From positions 111,161 to 175,160 of the forward strand of contig DAISGI010000002.1 of NCBI GenBank assembly GCA_036823195.1: a DNA stretch of 64,000 nucleotides, read 5' to 3'. Position 1 is the first letter of the stretch. Each line of letters starts with the position of its first letter. This document shows positions 8,966 through 17,710 of this stretch, one piece after another. Position numbers and translations under genes: made by a program. Below the pieces are notes generated by a model that was not told where the DNA came from, did not search any database, and saw nothing but the letters and a program-made list of their open reading frames with translations. This stretch comes from UBA4874 sp002399435. Its GTDB lineage: Bacteria; Bacillota; Clostridia; Caldicoprobacterales; DTU083.

Positions 8966-9139
8966 CTAATACTTTCTCTTGCGAGCAGCCTCTGATTTCT
9001 TCTTTCTCCGGACACTGGGCTTTTCATAGTGTTCTCTCCTGCGCACTTCCGCCATGACGCCAGCTTTGGAGCATTTTTTCTTAAATCGTTTCAAAGCGCT
9101 CTCCAATGATTCGTTTTCCCCTACTCTAATCTCAGACAT
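8966..9139 (-). CDS. rpsU: 30S ribosomal protein S21
   Basis: A 57-residue basic protein starting MSEIRVGENESLESALKRF and ending in a Lys/Arg-rich tail (RRKKKSEAARKRKY), the full length expected of bacterial S21. It binds the 30S platform and helps initiation. GGGAGGG lies 8 nt before the ATG. A consensus sigma-A promoter lies about 85 nt upstream, and yqeY follows 12 nt after the stop. Confidence 0.97.
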   Translation of the reverse strand: MSEIRVGENESLESALKRFKKKCSKAGVMAEVRRREHYEKPSVRRKKKSEAARKRKY

Positions 9140-9223
9140 CTTGCTTTCCCTCCCTCCGCTAGCACATTACCCCTCAATCGGGCGGTAAACTATGGGAAAT
9201 ATATAGAAACTACAACATATTCC

Positions 9224-9252
9224 ATTATACTCATTGCAATTTGCCATGTCAA
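9224..9252 (-). promoter_or_regulatory. Consensus sigma-A promoter of rpsU
   Basis: On the minus strand TTGACA (9247-9252), a 17-nt spacer, then TATAAT (9224-9229): both hexamers are perfect consensus. It starts just downstream of the HIT gene stop (9270) and drives rpsU-yqeY, independent of the upstream genes. Confidence 0.92.
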
Positions 9253-9269
9253 CCGTTCCTGCCGCAATT

Positions 9270-9617
9270 TTACGAGCCAAAATTGTTTTTCAGCGCTTTG
9301 CCTCCCAAAATATGATAATGCAGGTGAGGCACAGCCTGGCCGGAATCCTTTCCGCAATTGACAACCACGCGATAGCCACTTTCCCGGATGCCCAGTTTCT
9401 CCGCCACTTCCGGTATGACACGGGTCAGATGGGCGATCAGGCCGCTGTGTTCGTCGGTCAGTTCATTCAGAGAGGCTATATGCATTTTCGGGATCAGCAA
9501 CACATGAACCGGCGCCATAGGCTCAATGTCATAAAACCCCAGTACATCCTCATCTTCATACACAATCCGGGACGGAATCTCCCGATTTACAATTCTGCAA
9601 AACAAACAATCCTCCAT
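9270..9617 (-). CDS. HIT-family nucleotide hydrolase
   Basis: A 115-residue histidine triad protein (Hint/PKCI branch), a purine nucleoside phosphoramidase or nucleotidyl hydrolase in the cytoplasm. MEDCLFCRIVNREIP is the typical N-terminus with a CxxC pair. The catalytic triad VPHLHYHILGG is near residues 97-107. The longer frame starts at 9686, but GGAGGAGCTGT directly before ATG 9617 and the family N-terminus fix the start here. It is placed between mtaB and rpsU. Confidence 0.94.
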   Translation of the reverse strand: MEDCLFCRIVNREIPSRIVYEDEDVLGFYDIEPMAPVHVLLIPKMHIASLNELTDEHSGLIAHLTRVIPEVAEKLGIRESGYRVVVNCGKDSGQAVPHLHYHILGGKALKNNFGS

Positions 9618-9781
9618 ACAGCTCCTCCTTCTCTTCCTTTTGTTCCTGTTGGTTCCCCGGAAGCACGGGACCGGTTCCATCGGCAATATACGAAAGAATC
9701 ATTACACCGCATGGCGCCCAAAATGCCGGCCATGACGCCGCCGGAGAGTGGCGATCCGCTTTCAGGGCTGTCGGCAGCCGT

Positions 9782-11107
9782 TCAGGCAACATGCCCGGTC
9801 AGACAGTCCTTCTCCCTTCCGTCCAGAAATACCGGCAGCAATTGCCCTTCCAGCTCCGGCCCGCCCGGTACCAGAGCCTTGATATAATGATCCGTATGTC
9901 CTTCCACAAGCCCTTCTTTACCGTTATATGCCTTTTCAAACAAAACGGTCTCCTTCCGGCCAATAAACTGCTCCATATAGTTCTGCTCCAGCTTCCGGCT
10001 CAGAGCTACCATTTTCCGGCTCCGGCGTTCCCTGATTTCCGGGAGAACCTGATGCTCAAAAGACGCTGCCGGCGTTCCCTCCCTGGGAGAATAGGGAAAT
10101 ACATGAATCCTGCTGAATCCCACGGACTCGGCAAACGCACAGGTGGCGGCAAACTCCTCCTCCGTTTCTCCCGGAAAGCCCACCATAATGTCAGTCGTAA
10201 CAGCGACTTCCGGAATGGCGCATCGCAGATGCCGGACAATTTCCCGATATTCCGCCGTGGTATACCTCCGGTTCATTCGCTTCAGGGTTGCATCGCATCC
10301 GCTCTGCAACGAGATATGATAATGCCGGCATATTTTCGGCAGATCACGGACTTCCTCTATAAAATGTTCTGTAAGTAGGGTAGGCTCCAAAGAGCCCAGC
10401 CGTATCCTCTCGATGCCCCGGATCGTATGAAGGTCCTTCAGCAGGTCCAGCAAATCGGCATTCCCGGTATTTTGCCGGTCCCTTCCGTAGGAGGCAATAT
10501 GAATGCCGGTCAGTACAATTTCCCGAAATCCGGCTTCCGACAGGCGCTCCGCTTCCTTTCGGATGCTCTCCGGATTCCTGCTTCGGATCGGGCCCCGTAC
10601 ATAAGGGATAATGCAGTACGTACAAAACTGACTGCAGCCTTCCTGGATTTTCAGTGCAGCACGGGTCTTTCCGGCAAAAGCATGGATGGGCATGTCTTCG
10701 AACTCCCGGGCCTGCCGGATATTCTCCACACCATTGACGGGAGCCTTTATGGCCTGCGCTCTTTCCACATAATCCACGATGCGGTTCCGGCTGTTGGTCC
10801 CCAGCGCTACCCGGACCCCAGGTATGGACAGAACCTCCTCTGCCGCCTGCTGCGCATAGCATCCCACAACGGCGATAACCGCATCGGGATTCCTGCGATG
10901 TGCCCTGTGAATGACCTGCCGGGATTTCCTTTCGCCCAGATTCGTTACAGTACAGGTATTCACCACATAAACGTCGGAATCCTCCCGGAAATCCACAACA
11001 CGATAGCCTTTTTCCAGAAACCGCTCCTTCATGGCCTCCGAATCATATTGATTTGTCTTACATCCCAGAGTATAAAACGCAACCCTCTTCAAAGGTGTTG
11101 CTTCCAT
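9782..11107 (-). CDS. mtaB: tRNA N6-threonylcarbamoyladenosine methylthiotransferase MtaB
   Basis: A 441-residue radical-SAM methylthiotransferase that converts t6A37 to ms2t6A37 in tRNA. The N-terminal UPF0004 domain has TLGCKTNQYDSEAM, a Cys near 52 (VNTCTVTN) and VVGCYAQ. The radical SAM core has CSQFCTYCIIPY (CxxxCxxC) near residue 157, and a TRAM-like domain forms the C-terminus. GGAGGACAAGGA precedes the ATG. In many Firmicutes prmA and rsmE lie between dnaJ and mtaB; here only 87 nt separate them. Confidence 0.95.
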   Translation of the reverse strand: MEATPLKRVAFYTLGCKTNQYDSEAMKERFLEKGYRVVDFREDSDVYVVNTCTVTNLGERKSRQVIHRAHRRNPDAVIAVVGCYAQQAAEEVLSIPGVRVALGTNSRNRIVDYVERAQAIKAPVNGVENIRQAREFEDMPIHAFAGKTRAALKIQEGCSQFCTYCIIPYVRGPIRSRNPESIRKEAERLSEAGFREIVLTGIHIASYGRDRQNTGNADLLDLLKDLHTIRGIERIRLGSLEPTLLTEHFIEEVRDLPKICRHYHISLQSGCDATLKRMNRRYTTAEYREIVRHLRCAIPEVAVTTDIMVGFPGETEEEFAATCAFAESVGFSRIHVFPYSPREGTPAASFEHQVLPEIRERRSRKMVALSRKLEQNYMEQFIGRKETVLFEKAYNGKEGLVEGHTDHYIKALVPGGPELEGQLLPVFLDGREKDCLTGHVA

Positions 11108-11194
11108 TCCTTGTCCTCCATCCTATCCGTCCGTTATCCGGCAATGACACTGCGATACCGGCAAGCGCGCTCTCCCGTTTATTCCCTTCGGCTG

Positions 11195-12346
11195 TTATCC
11201 GCCAAACACATCCTTCATTTTATCAAAAAAGGATTTTCTTTGATCCATTTCCCCTGTCAGCTCTTCAAATTCCTTCAGAAGCACCTTCTGCTTTTCCGTC
11301 AGCCGTTTCGGAACCTCAATCGTCACCTTTACATACAGATCTCCGCGGCCGCCTCCTTTCAGATGCTGTATGCCCTGATTGTGGAGCCGGAAGGACGTGC
11401 CCGTCTGGGTTCCCGCCGGTACCGTATATTTCAGCCTGCCTCCCAGGGTGGGAACTTCAATCTCTGCGCCCAGGGCTGCCTGGCCAAACGTTATGGGGAT
11501 CACACAGTACAGATCATAACCTTCCCGCTTAAAGAGCTTATGGGGTTTTACGGAAATATAGACATAAAGGTCGCCGGCCGGGCCGCCCCTTTCTCCCTTT
11601 TCGCCTTCTCCCCGCAGGGTAATGGCCTGATCGTTGTCAATACCGGCAGGGATCGTAACGTTGATTTTCCGTACCCGGCGGATCTGCTTGCGCCCATGAC
11701 ATCTGGGGCATGGATTGGAAATGATGGTACCTTCCCCATGACACCGGTCACAAACCCGGACATTCACAAACCGGCCGAATGCCGTATTCTGTGCCTCGGA
11801 GACTTCGCCGCTGCCATGACATTTCGGACAGGTCCGGACGTCCCCGCGCCTTTTGGCTCCGGTTCCCCCGCATTCCGGACAGTCCTCCATCCGCACCACT
11901 TCAATTTCCTTTCTTGCACCAAATGCCGCTTCTTCAAAAGTAATCTTCAAATCATATCTTACGTCAGAACCTCTGGCAGGACCCTTTTGGCCACTGCTGC
12001 GTCTCCCAGTATTGCCGCCAAAACCGCCTCCGCCAAAAAACATGTCAAAAATATCCCCAAAACCGCCTTCTCCAAACCCGCCGAAGTCAAAGCCTTCAAA
12101 TCCATGTCCTGCCGGACCTTCATGGCCGAATTGATCATACTGTGCTCTGGCTTTTGAATTGCTCAGTACCTGATACGCCTCATTGACCTCTTTAAAAGCC
12201 GCCTCTGCTTCCTTATTACCCGGATTCAGATCTGGGTGGTATTTCTTGGCCAGTTTTCGGTAAGCTTTTTTGATCTCATCCTCAGACGCCCCTTTGCTCA
12301 AACCCAGGACTTCATAATAATCACGTTTTGCCAAATTATTCGCCAC
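11195..12346 (-). CDS. dnaJ: Chaperone DnaJ
   Basis: A 383-residue type I DnaJ co-chaperone that stimulates DnaK ATPase. J-domain with HPD near residues 37-39, a G/F-rich linker at 75-110 (GFEGFDFGGFGEGGF), four CxxCxGxG-type zinc motifs between about 148 and 215, then the C-terminal substrate-binding domains. It is last in the hrcA-grpE-dnaK-dnaJ order, but a terminator-like stem-loop lies between dnaK and dnaJ, so its transcript may be less abundant. Confidence 0.97.
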   Translation of the reverse strand: MANNLAKRDYYEVLGLSKGASEDEIKKAYRKLAKKYHPDLNPGNKEAEAAFKEVNEAYQVLSNSKARAQYDQFGHEGPAGHGFEGFDFGGFGEGGFGDIFDMFFGGGGFGGNTGRRSSGQKGPARGSDVRYDLKITFEEAAFGARKEIEVVRMEDCPECGGTGAKRRGDVRTCPKCHGSGEVSEAQNTAFGRFVNVRVCDRCHGEGTIISNPCPRCHGRKQIRRVRKINVTIPAGIDNDQAITLRGEGEKGERGGPAGDLYVYISVKPHKLFKREGYDLYCVIPITFGQAALGAEIEVPTLGGRLKYTVPAGTQTGTSFRLHNQGIQHLKGGGRGDLYVKVTIEVPKRLTEKQKVLLKEFEELTGEMDQRKSFFDKMKDVFGG

Positions 12347-12394
12347 CTATATCCGTAAAAATATCCGATTCCTTGCATATTTCAAACAGTCTCT

Positions 12395-12428
12395 GAAAAA
12401 GCCAAAGCATTTTGGCCTTGGCTTTTTC
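12395..12428 (-). terminator. Stem-loop between dnaK and dnaJ
   Basis: Inverted repeat GAAAAAGCCAA / TTGGCTTTTTC with a 12-nt loop, bounded by a T-run on the minus strand. A terminator or attenuator within the heat-shock operon. Confidence 0.78.
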
Positions 12429-12495
12429 ATTATAACCCAATTGTTTTCTACCGTCCATAATATCGACCATAATTTATCGTTTTAAACGACCGGAT

Positions 12496-14400
12496 TTATT
12501 TTTTCTCTTTACCGTCCTTTTTCTCATCGTCGTCAACGACCTCATAGTCGGCATCCACAACATTATCGTCTCCGCCATGATTTCTTCCGGCGCTGCCGCT
12601 GTTGCCGGCGCCCTCGCCTGATCCGCCCTGCCCGCCGGCAGCTCCGCCAGTCTGGGACTGCTGCTGGGCCTGCTGCTGATAGATCTTGCCAAAGACATCA
12701 TAGGAGACCTGAGTCAGCTTTTCCGTCGCTGCCTTGATGGTATCGGCATCATTGGATTCCAGCGCTTTTTTGGCTGCGGCGACCTCCGCTTCCACCTTTT
12801 TCTTATCTGCGGAATCAATCTTGTCCCCCATGTCCTTGAGGGATTTCTCGGTGTTGTAAATCAGGGAATCCGCATTGTTTCTGACCTCAATTTCTTCCTT
12901 GTGCTTCTTGTCTTCTTCCGAGAAGCGCTCCGCTTCCTTGACCGCCTTGTCAATCTCGTCATCGGAGAGGTTGGAAGAGGCCGTAATGGTTACCTTTTGT
13001 TCATTGCCGGTGCCTTTGTCCTTTGCCGAAACGTTGACGATCCCGTTGGCATCGATATCAAAAGTAACCTCAATCTGAGGAACTCCCCTGGGTGCCGCGG
13101 GAATCCCGGAAAGAACAAACCGGCCCAATGTTTTGTTGCCTGCAGCCATTTCCCGTTCACCCTGAAGCACATGAATTTCCACACTGGACTGTCCATCTGC
13201 GGCTGTGGAAAATACCTGGCTCTTTTTGGTGGGAATGGTGGTGTTCCGGTCAATCAGTTTGGTACATACCCCACCCAGGGTTTCAATGCCCAGAGACAAC
13301 GGGGTCACATCCAGAAGCAGAACATCCTTGACCTCTCCTCCCAGAACGCCGGCCTGAATGGCCGCGCCGATGGCAACGCACTCATCCGGATTGACCCCTT
13401 TATGCAGCTCCTTTTCCGTGATCTTCCTGACTGCTTCCTGAACAGCCGGGATACGGGTGGATCCGCCAACCAGAATAATCTTGTCGACTTCGTCGGCCGT
13501 AAGGCCTGCATCCTTCAGTGCTTTCTGAATCGGGTCAATGGTTCGATCCACCAGATCGGAAGTCAGATCATTGAACTTTGCCCTGCTCAGGGTCATGTCC
13601 AGATGCTTGGGGCCGGAGGCATCCGCTGTGATAAACGGAAGATTGATATTGCTGGTCATAACACCGGACAACTCGATCTTGGCTTTTTCCGCCGCTTCCT
13701 TCAGGCGCTGCATGGCCATTTTATCCTTTGTCAGATCTACGCCGTTCTCCTTCCTGAACTCCCCTGCCAGATAATCAATGATTCTCTGGTCAAAGTCGTC
13801 TCCTCCAAGCTTGGTGTCCCCATTGGTGGCCAGCACTTCAAATACGCCGTCCCCGATTTCCAGGATGGAAACATCAAAGGTCCCGCCGCCCAGATCATAG
13901 ACCAGGATTTTCTGATTGCCTTCCTTGTCCAGGCCGTAGGCCAGGGAAGCAGCCGTCGGCTCGTTGATGATCCGCAGAACCTCCAGGCCTGCAATCTTTC
14001 CGGCATCCTTGGTCGCCTGCCTCTGACTGTCACTGAAATATGCAGGGACTGTGATAACAGCCTGTGTGACTTTTTCACCCAGATATGCTTCCGCATCCTC
14101 TTTCAGCTTCATCAGGATCATGGCGGATATTTCCGGAGGAGTATAATCCTTGTCATCTATTCTTTTCTTGTAATTGGATCCCATTTCCCTTTTTATGGAT
14201 GCGATGGTGCGGTCCGGATTGGTAATGGCCTGACGCTTCGCAACCTGACCAACCAGCCTCTCCCCGTTTTTGGCAAAAGCCACGACCGACGGTGTGGTCC
14301 TTGCTCCTTCCGCATTGGCAATGACGGTCGGCTCCCCGCCTTCCATCACGGCTACACATGAATTGGTCGTACCCAAATCAATACCAATTATTTTTCCCAT
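12496..14400 (-). CDS. dnaK: Chaperone DnaK (Hsp70)
   Basis: A 634-residue Hsp70. The nucleotide-binding domain begins GIDLGTTNSCVAVMEGG and includes the phosphate loop LVYDLGGGTFDVS. The hydrophobic linker KDVLLLDVTPLSLGIE is near residue 357, followed by the substrate-binding domain, and a Gly/Gln-rich C-terminal tail ends in an acidic, lysine-containing stretch. GAGGAGGAAAATGAT precedes the ATG. It partners with GrpE and DnaJ encoded on either side. Confidence 0.98.
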   Translation of the reverse strand: MGKIIGIDLGTTNSCVAVMEGGEPTVIANAEGARTTPSVVAFAKNGERLVGQVAKRQAITNPDRTIASIKREMGSNYKKRIDDKDYTPPEISAMILMKLKEDAEAYLGEKVTQAVITVPAYFSDSQRQATKDAGKIAGLEVLRIINEPTAASLAYGLDKEGNQKILVYDLGGGTFDVSILEIGDGVFEVLATNGDTKLGGDDFDQRIIDYLAGEFRKENGVDLTKDKMAMQRLKEAAEKAKIELSGVMTSNINLPFITADASGPKHLDMTLSRAKFNDLTSDLVDRTIDPIQKALKDAGLTADEVDKIILVGGSTRIPAVQEAVRKITEKELHKGVNPDECVAIGAAIQAGVLGGEVKDVLLLDVTPLSLGIETLGGVCTKLIDRNTTIPTKKSQVFSTAADGQSSVEIHVLQGEREMAAGNKTLGRFVLSGIPAAPRGVPQIEVTFDIDANGIVNVSAKDKGTGNEQKVTITASSNLSDDEIDKAVKEAERFSEEDKKHKEEIEVRNNADSLIYNTEKSLKDMGDKIDSADKKKVEAEVAAAKKALESNDADTIKAATEKLTQVSYDVFGKIYQQQAQQQSQTGGAAGGQGGSGEGAGNSGSAGRNHGGDDNVVDADYEVVDDDEKKDGKEKK

Positions 14401-14434
14401 ATCATTTTCCTCCTCATTTTCGATAACAACTTAA

Positions 14435-14470
14435 TATAATATAGTCTTTTTAGTATATAATATAGTCTTT
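14435..14470. repeat. 15-bp direct repeat upstream of dnaK
   Basis: TATAATATAGTCTTT occurs at 14435-14449 and 14456-14470, 21 nt apart start to start, in the grpE-dnaK gap. It is AT-rich and not a CIRCE. Function unknown. Confidence 0.85.
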
Positions 14471-14512
14471 CCCTGCTTACCAAATAAGAATATCCTGTTT
14501 GTATTCATACCC

Positions 14513-14542
14513 TATCAGGGCATCCTGTATCAGGGCATCCTG
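14513..14542. repeat. 15-bp tandem duplication abutting the grpE stop codon
   Basis: TATCAGGGCATCCTG is present twice, perfectly, head to tail, ending exactly where the grpE stop codon (14543-14545) begins. On the transcript it is the first sequence after UAA. Confidence 0.93.
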
Positions 14543-15283
14543 TTAACGTACAACATGCACCATGCTGTAGCGGATTACCTTATCACCTGTTTTATATCCC
14601 TTCTGCAGGACTTCGGCAACCGTGTTCTCTTCCTGACCTTCCTCTCCGTCCACCTGTCCCACTGCATTGTGAAGTGCCGGATCAAAGGGCTTGCCCAATG
14701 CCTCAATCTCCTCCACACCCAGCTTTGACAAGGTGTCCAGGAACTGCTTTTTCACCATTTCAACGCCCTTTCGCACGGACGTCTCCGCATCGGAATCGGG
14801 CACCGAATCCATCGCCCGTTCCAGGTTGTCCAGCACCGGAAGAAAAGCTTCCACAACATCCGCCGTGGCAGAACGATAGGAATCCGCTATCGCATTTTTG
14901 TTGCGCCGTTTGTAATTGTCAAAATCCGCCTGAACCCGCTGTGCCAAAGACAAATATTCATCCCGCTTTTTCTCTGTTTCCTCCAGCTTTTTCTGAAGCT
15001 CCGAAATTACAGAGTCCTTTGCGGCGCTCTCCCGGGCCTTATCCCTGCTGTTGGCGTCCGTGGTGCCTTGATCCGGCATTCCGCCCGTGGGCTGTCCTGC
15101 CTGCTCTTCCTTTTCCGGATGGTCTGCCGGTTTCCCATCCCCCGGAGCCTGTGTTTCCCCAGGCTGCGTGTCCGGACCGGATGGGCTGCCGGTATCCCCA
15201 TAAAATTTCAAATCCTCATTTTTTTCCTTGCCAATGGACCCCTTATTTTCTCTTTTCTCTTTTTTCGCTTTGTCCTTCGTCAT
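14543..15283 (-). CDS. grpE: Nucleotide exchange factor GrpE
   Basis: A 246-residue GrpE, the ADP release factor for DnaK. The first 85 residues are a polar, disordered tail with runs of Lys, Gly and Pro, longer than in many relatives. A coiled-coil follows (about 88-130), then the beta-domain with GVEEIEALGKPFDPALHNAV and the C-terminal VAEVLQKGYKTGDKVIR signature. It lies second in the hrcA operon, 76 nt after hrcA. Confidence 0.95.
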   Translation of the reverse strand: MTKDKAKKEKRENKGSIGKEKNEDLKFYGDTGSPSGPDTQPGETQAPGDGKPADHPEKEEQAGQPTGGMPDQGTTDANSRDKARESAAKDSVISELQKKLEETEKKRDEYLSLAQRVQADFDNYKRRNKNAIADSYRSATADVVEAFLPVLDNLERAMDSVPDSDAETSVRKGVEMVKKQFLDTLSKLGVEEIEALGKPFDPALHNAVGQVDGEEGQEENTVAEVLQKGYKTGDKVIRYSMVHVVR

Positions 15284-15359
15284 GCCATCACCTCATTATA
15301 CATACTGATCGAAACGGTCCTTTAAAGACCGCTCGTATCTGTTCCGCCATAGGGCAGTC

Positions 15360-16394
15360 TTATCTGCCATACAGCTTTGTCAGATATCGGCTCAGGGCTT
15401 TGCCCATATAGTCCATTACCGATACTGCCTTGGAATACTCCATCCTTGTCGGCCCAATTAATCCTATCGTACCGAGCACCCTGTCTTCCAGACTGTAGGT
15501 AGCGGTTACAATACTGCAGTCGTGAAGCTCATCATAGGAGTTCTCCGAACCGATGGATACCCATACCCCATCCTCTGCGGAATTCGCAAGGATATCATAC
15601 AACAGGTCCTTTTCCTCCATGAGATTCAAAAAGGATTGGGCGCGGATAATATCCTGATATTCCGGAAAATTGAAGATGTTTGTCGTCCCGCCCAGATAAA
15701 CCTCTCTCTTCTCCGACTCCCGGAATCGTTGTATCAGGATATCCAGCAGGCTGCTGAGAAACTTCCTGTTCTTCAGAAATTTATCCCACGTACTGGAAAT
15801 CTCTTCGGTATTGATCTGATCAATGGTCTTCCCACGAAACTGTTCGTTCAGTATGTTGGAAACCCTGGACAGATAATCATTGTTGATTCCCTCAGGAATC
15901 CGGATCAATGTGTCCCGGAGGATACCGGAGCTCGTTACAATCAGCAGCAGCGCCAACTCCTCGTCCACCTGCACCAGCTGGATATGCCGGATCATAACTT
16001 TGTTCAGCCGGGGAGCCATGGCCAGGGAAGTATAATTGGTCACCTCAGATAATATTTCGGCCGTGTGGAAAATAATCTGCTCAATCTGATCAATCGTGCT
16101 TTCATAGGTTTCCTTAATGTACTCCGCTTCCCTTTGATCCAGACTCCGGACCTTCATGAGCTTGTCAACATAAAGCCGGTAGGCTTTGTCGGAGGGGACT
16201 CTCCCCGCAGATGTATGAGGCTGTTCCAGAAATCCCATCTCTTCCAGGTCTGACATCTCATTGCGAATGGTGGCAGAACTGATGCCCAGCTCATACTTTT
16301 TGGCCAGTGTCCGAGATCCGACCGGTTCGGCTGACCGGATATAATCATCAATGATTGCCTGCAAAATCCTCAGCTTTCTTGCACTCAACTTCAT
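15360..16394 (-). CDS. hrcA: Heat-inducible repressor HrcA
   Basis: A 344-residue HrcA repressor that binds CIRCE and is folded by GroE. N-terminal winged helix (MKLSARKLRILQAIIDDYIR...SSATIRNEMSDLEEMGFLEQPH), then the GAF-like dimerisation domain. An in-frame upstream start at 16457 would place the CIRCE inside the gene; GAGGAGGTG 8 nt before ATG 16394 and the family N-terminus settle the start. It is the first gene of the heat-shock operon and represses its own operon through the adjacent CIRCE. Confidence 0.97.
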   Translation of the reverse strand: MKLSARKLRILQAIIDDYIRSAEPVGSRTLAKKYELGISSATIRNEMSDLEEMGFLEQPHTSAGRVPSDKAYRLYVDKLMKVRSLDQREAEYIKETYESTIDQIEQIIFHTAEILSEVTNYTSLAMAPRLNKVMIRHIQLVQVDEELALLLIVTSSGILRDTLIRIPEGINNDYLSRVSNILNEQFRGKTIDQINTEEISSTWDKFLKNRKFLSSLLDILIQRFRESEKREVYLGGTTNIFNFPEYQDIIRAQSFLNLMEEKDLLYDILANSAEDGVWVSIGSENSYDELHDCSIVTATYSLEDRVLGTIGLIGPTRMEYSKAVSVMDYMGKALSRYLTKLYGR

Positions 16395-16411
16395 CTCGCC
16401 CACCTCCTCTG

Positions 16412-16438
16412 TTAGCACTCTCCTTTGTTGAGTGCTAA
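16412..16438 (-). promoter_or_regulatory. CIRCE operator
   Basis: TTAGCACTC (16412-16420), a 9-nt spacer, GAGTGCTAA (16430-16438): a perfect match to the HrcA-binding CIRCE element. It sits between the promoter and the hrcA ribosome binding site. No second CIRCE is seen before dnaK or dnaJ. Confidence 0.97.
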
Positions 16439-16447
16439 ACCAGTTTA

Positions 16448-16476
16448 AAGTTACCACGATTCACTTCTTTTGTCAA
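16448..16476 (-). promoter_or_regulatory. Sigma-A promoter of hrcA operon
   Basis: Minus strand TTGACA (16471-16476), 17-nt spacer, TAACTT (16448-16453), placing the transcription start at the CIRCE just downstream. Confidence 0.9.
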
Positions 16477-16525
16477 TAGCTTTTTCGAAATTCGCTGTTA
16501 TACTTGTAATCATTTCCAGATTGAA

Positions 16526-17662
16526 TTATTTCAAAAAAGCCAGGGCAATCACATTTTCAAAATCAAGGCCCAGGGAAGTGGGCCGGAACGCCTCCTCATC
16601 TTCTTCCAACAATCCCCTGGACTTCAGCGATTTCAGCTCTTCCGGGTATCCGGAGCTCAGGGAGAAACCATATCGGTTCCGAAAATCCTTTTTCCGGATT
16701 CCTTCTGTCAGCCGGAATCCCAGCATCAGCGTTTCAAACAGCTCGGTTGAATCATCAATGTTTTCCCTGAAATCAACCGCTGATTCTCCCTGACTCATCC
16801 GGCGGATATAGGTATCCACGTTCCTTCCGTTTCCATAGCGCATGGAGTGCAGATGACTGTGCGCCCCGCATCCGCATCCGACGTATTCCCCGTTTCTCCA
16901 GTAATTCAGATTGTGGCGGCATGCAAAGCCCTGCCGCGCAAAATTGGAGATTTCATATTGCACCAGACCCAGCTGCCTCAGCAGCGTAATTCCCTGGTGA
17001 TACAGCTCCCTTTCCTGGCCGTCCTCCATTTCCCGGAGTTTCCCGCTGCGTTTCCAGTCACCGAAAACAGTTCCCTCCTCAATGGACAGACTGTAGGCGG
17101 ACAAATGGGTCAAACCGCAGGCGACGGCCTGATCCAGTGTTTCCATCCATTCCTCCCGGGTTTGACCGGGGATACCGAATATCACATCCGCACTCAGATT
17201 GTCAAAGCCGGCTTCCCGTGCCCAGTGAACGGTATCAATAAAGTGCTGCCTTGTGTGTATTCTCCCCAGAAACTTCAACAAGCGGTCCTGCCATGCCTGC
17301 AGCCCGATGCTGAGCCGGTTGAAACCACCCTTTGCAAGGATACGCAGCTTTTCCGGGTCTGCCGTTCCGGGATTGCACTCCACCGTGATTTCCGCATCCT
17401 TCCGTACCGGAAAACAGGCCCTGCATTGGTCCAGTACCCGCACCAGGGAATCTCCGTCATAGAGGGTGGGAGTCCCTCCGCCCATAAAAATCGTTCCAAT
17501 CTCATAGTCCTGCCCGAGACTGGCATAGGACTCCATTTCCCGGAACAAAGCCCTGAGGTAGGGAATCATCCGGTTTTCCCGGCCGGCATAGGACGGGAAA
17601 TCACAGTACCGGCATTTTTGGATACAAAAAGGAAAATGGAGATACAGTCCAATCGTCTTCAT
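16526..17662 (-). CDS. hemW: Radical SAM heme chaperone HemW
   Basis: A 378-residue HemN-like radical SAM protein of the HemW type. MKTIGLYLHFPFCIQKCRYC holds the CxxxCxxC cluster motif, followed by GGGTPTLY and a C-terminal HemN-like domain. HemW proteins deliver heme rather than oxidise coproporphyrinogen; this assignment follows family and synteny (lepA-hemW-hrcA). Upstream in-frame ATGs exist at 17704, but GGAGG 8 nt before ATG 17662 supports the shorter form. Confidence 0.93.
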   Translation of the reverse strand: MKTIGLYLHFPFCIQKCRYCDFPSYAGRENRMIPYLRALFREMESYASLGQDYEIGTIFMGGGTPTLYDGDSLVRVLDQCRACFPVRKDAEITVECNPGTADPEKLRILAKGGFNRLSIGLQAWQDRLLKFLGRIHTRQHFIDTVHWAREAGFDNLSADVIFGIPGQTREEWMETLDQAVACGLTHLSAYSLSIEEGTVFGDWKRSGKLREMEDGQERELYHQGITLLRQLGLVQYEISNFARQGFACRHNLNYWRNGEYVGCGCGAHSHLHSMRYGNGRNVDTYIRRMSQGESAVDFRENIDDSTELFETLMLGFRLTEGIRKKDFRNRYGFSLSSGYPEELKSLKSRGLLEEDEEAFRPTSLGLDFENVIALAFLK

Positions 17663-17710
17663 CTGCTGTTCCTCCATTTCTCCCATGATCTTCCCTGTCA
17701 TCACGTTTCG

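Noticed and set aside
9556..9792. 78-codon frame between mtaB and the HIT gene
   Set aside because: It overlaps the HIT coding region in another frame and has no start signal.
10427..12157. 576-codon open frame on the plus strand
   Set aside because: It spans the antisense of mtaB and dnaJ, two certain genes, and has no recognisable motif.
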